A stretch of DNA of 5,893 nt from an uncultured Rhodospirillaceae bacterium (GTDB lineage: Bacteria; Pseudomonadota; Alphaproteobacteria; Thalassobaculales; Thalassobaculaceae), in NCBI GenBank assembly GCA_937891725.1, contig CALAHL010000917.1:1-5893 (forward strand), read 5' to 3'. The notes beneath the pieces were generated by a model, which searched no databases, was not told where the DNA came from, and was given only the letters and a program-made list of their open reading frames with translations. The position numbers were made by a program, and so were the translations under genes. Below, piece after piece: positions 5,544 through 5,893 of the stretch. Positions within the stretch are counted from its first letter, which is position 1; every line of letters begins with the position of its first letter.

Positions 5544-5893
5544 CACGCACGCCGGGGCATCCGGAAGGGCAGCATCAGTTTGACAACCGGCAAGCGGAAT
5601 CGGTCGAGATCGAGGGTTTCATGAACGGCCTCGACCCGCTCGCCGTACAACCGGCTGTCCAGCACGGACCGGGCGTAGAACGGTGCATCCTCAAGGGTCT
5701 GGCGGACGGTCACGCCGTCAGTGGTATCCGCTTGGGTCCGGCGGTCCACCCGCCAGAACGTGCCGGGTAGTACGACGCGCGGAGGCGGCGTCAGTTCTTC
5801 CAGATTGCCGTCTCGACCGAAGCGTAGGGCGAGGGCCTGCTTGCTGCCGTCGCGGCGCTGCATGTCATAAAGGATGGTGGCCCGCTGACCGGT
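5543..5893 (-). CDS. crtC: Acyclic carotenoid 1,2-hydratase, C-terminal part (N-terminus beyond window)
   Basis: The frame runs from the right edge to a TGA at 5543-5545, giving the last 116 residues. I recognise the CrtC C-terminal half: ILYDMQRRDGSKQALALRF (residues 7-25 of the visible part), ELTPPPRVVLPGTFWRVDRR, TLEDAPFYARSVLDSRLYGE and the ending VVKLMLPFRMPRRA. CrtC (hydroxyneurosporene synthase) adds water across the terminal C1-C2 double bond of neurosporene, lycopene and similar acyclic carotenoids, the step before desaturation and methylation by CrtD and CrtF to spheroidene- or spirilloxanthin-type pigments. It has a lipocalin-like fold and acts at the membrane on lipid-soluble substrate. 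Its 5' neighbour should lie beyond the right edge; in Rhodobacter-type clusters that is crtD. The gene is intact as far as seen. Identification rests on motif recognition, without a search. Confidence 0.9.
   Translation of the reverse strand, partial: TGQRATILYDMQRRDGSKQALALRFGRDGNLEELTPPPRVVLPGTFWRVDRRTQADTTDGVTVRQTLEDAPFYARSVLDSRLYGERVEAVHETLDLDRFRLPVVKLMLPFRMPRRA

Noticed and set aside
5527..5545. GACTCA direct repeat at 5527-5532 and 5540-5545, considered as an attachment site or insertion footprint
   Set aside because: It is only 6 bases long, spans the two stop codons and has no mobile gene nearby; chance is sufficient.

Overview
The window looks like chromosomal DNA from a GC-rich alphaproteobacterium that probably has, or descends from a lineage with, anoxygenic photosynthesis. 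Two things point there. The right edge carries the 3' part of crtC, the acyclic carotenoid 1,2-hydratase of purple bacteria. The left part carries a PAS_5-type protein, a family concentrated in alphaproteobacteria. No RNA gene, CRISPR array, insertion sequence or integrase is visible. Genus cannot be fixed from the sequence alone.

Left region (1-1361): a divergent pair. On the minus strand is the N-terminal 170 residues of an AhpD-like 'peroxidase-related' protein with a complete E-x11-C-x2-C-x3-H redox motif, cut by the window edge. On the plus strand is a small PAS_5-domain protein. The roughly 340-base gap between them holds a cluster of AGGTCA half-sites, two adjacent palindromes and a plausible sigma-70-type promoter. 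This side is poorer in GC than the rest (about 52% by hand count over 661-960, against about 63% over 2041-2340).

Middle region (1399-4640): a minus-strand run that reads as one transcription unit in the order EamA/DMT permease, proline-racemase-superfamily enzyme, class I methyltransferase. The gaps are about 35 and 41 bases if the methyltransferase starts at the internal ATG proposed here. The racemase-family enzyme has Ser and Thr where classical proline racemase has its two catalytic cysteines, so it is more likely a hydroxyproline dehydratase-like or uncharacterised member. Just past the methyltransferase, in another frame, is a coding-like stretch without a start, possibly the remains of another gene.

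Right region (4641-5893): an NADP-type short-chain dehydrogenase/reductase is divergent from the permease across a 101-base regulatory gap. It then converges on crtC, with only 15 bases between the two stop codons. The permease, racemase-family enzyme and reductase may form a small module for uptake or export and conversion of an imino acid or related metabolite next to the edge of a carotenoid/photosynthesis cluster. That is inference from gene order. I see no clearly undescribed system; the best leads are the Ser/Thr racemase-family enzyme in this neighbourhood and the unexplained reading frame at 1399-1617.
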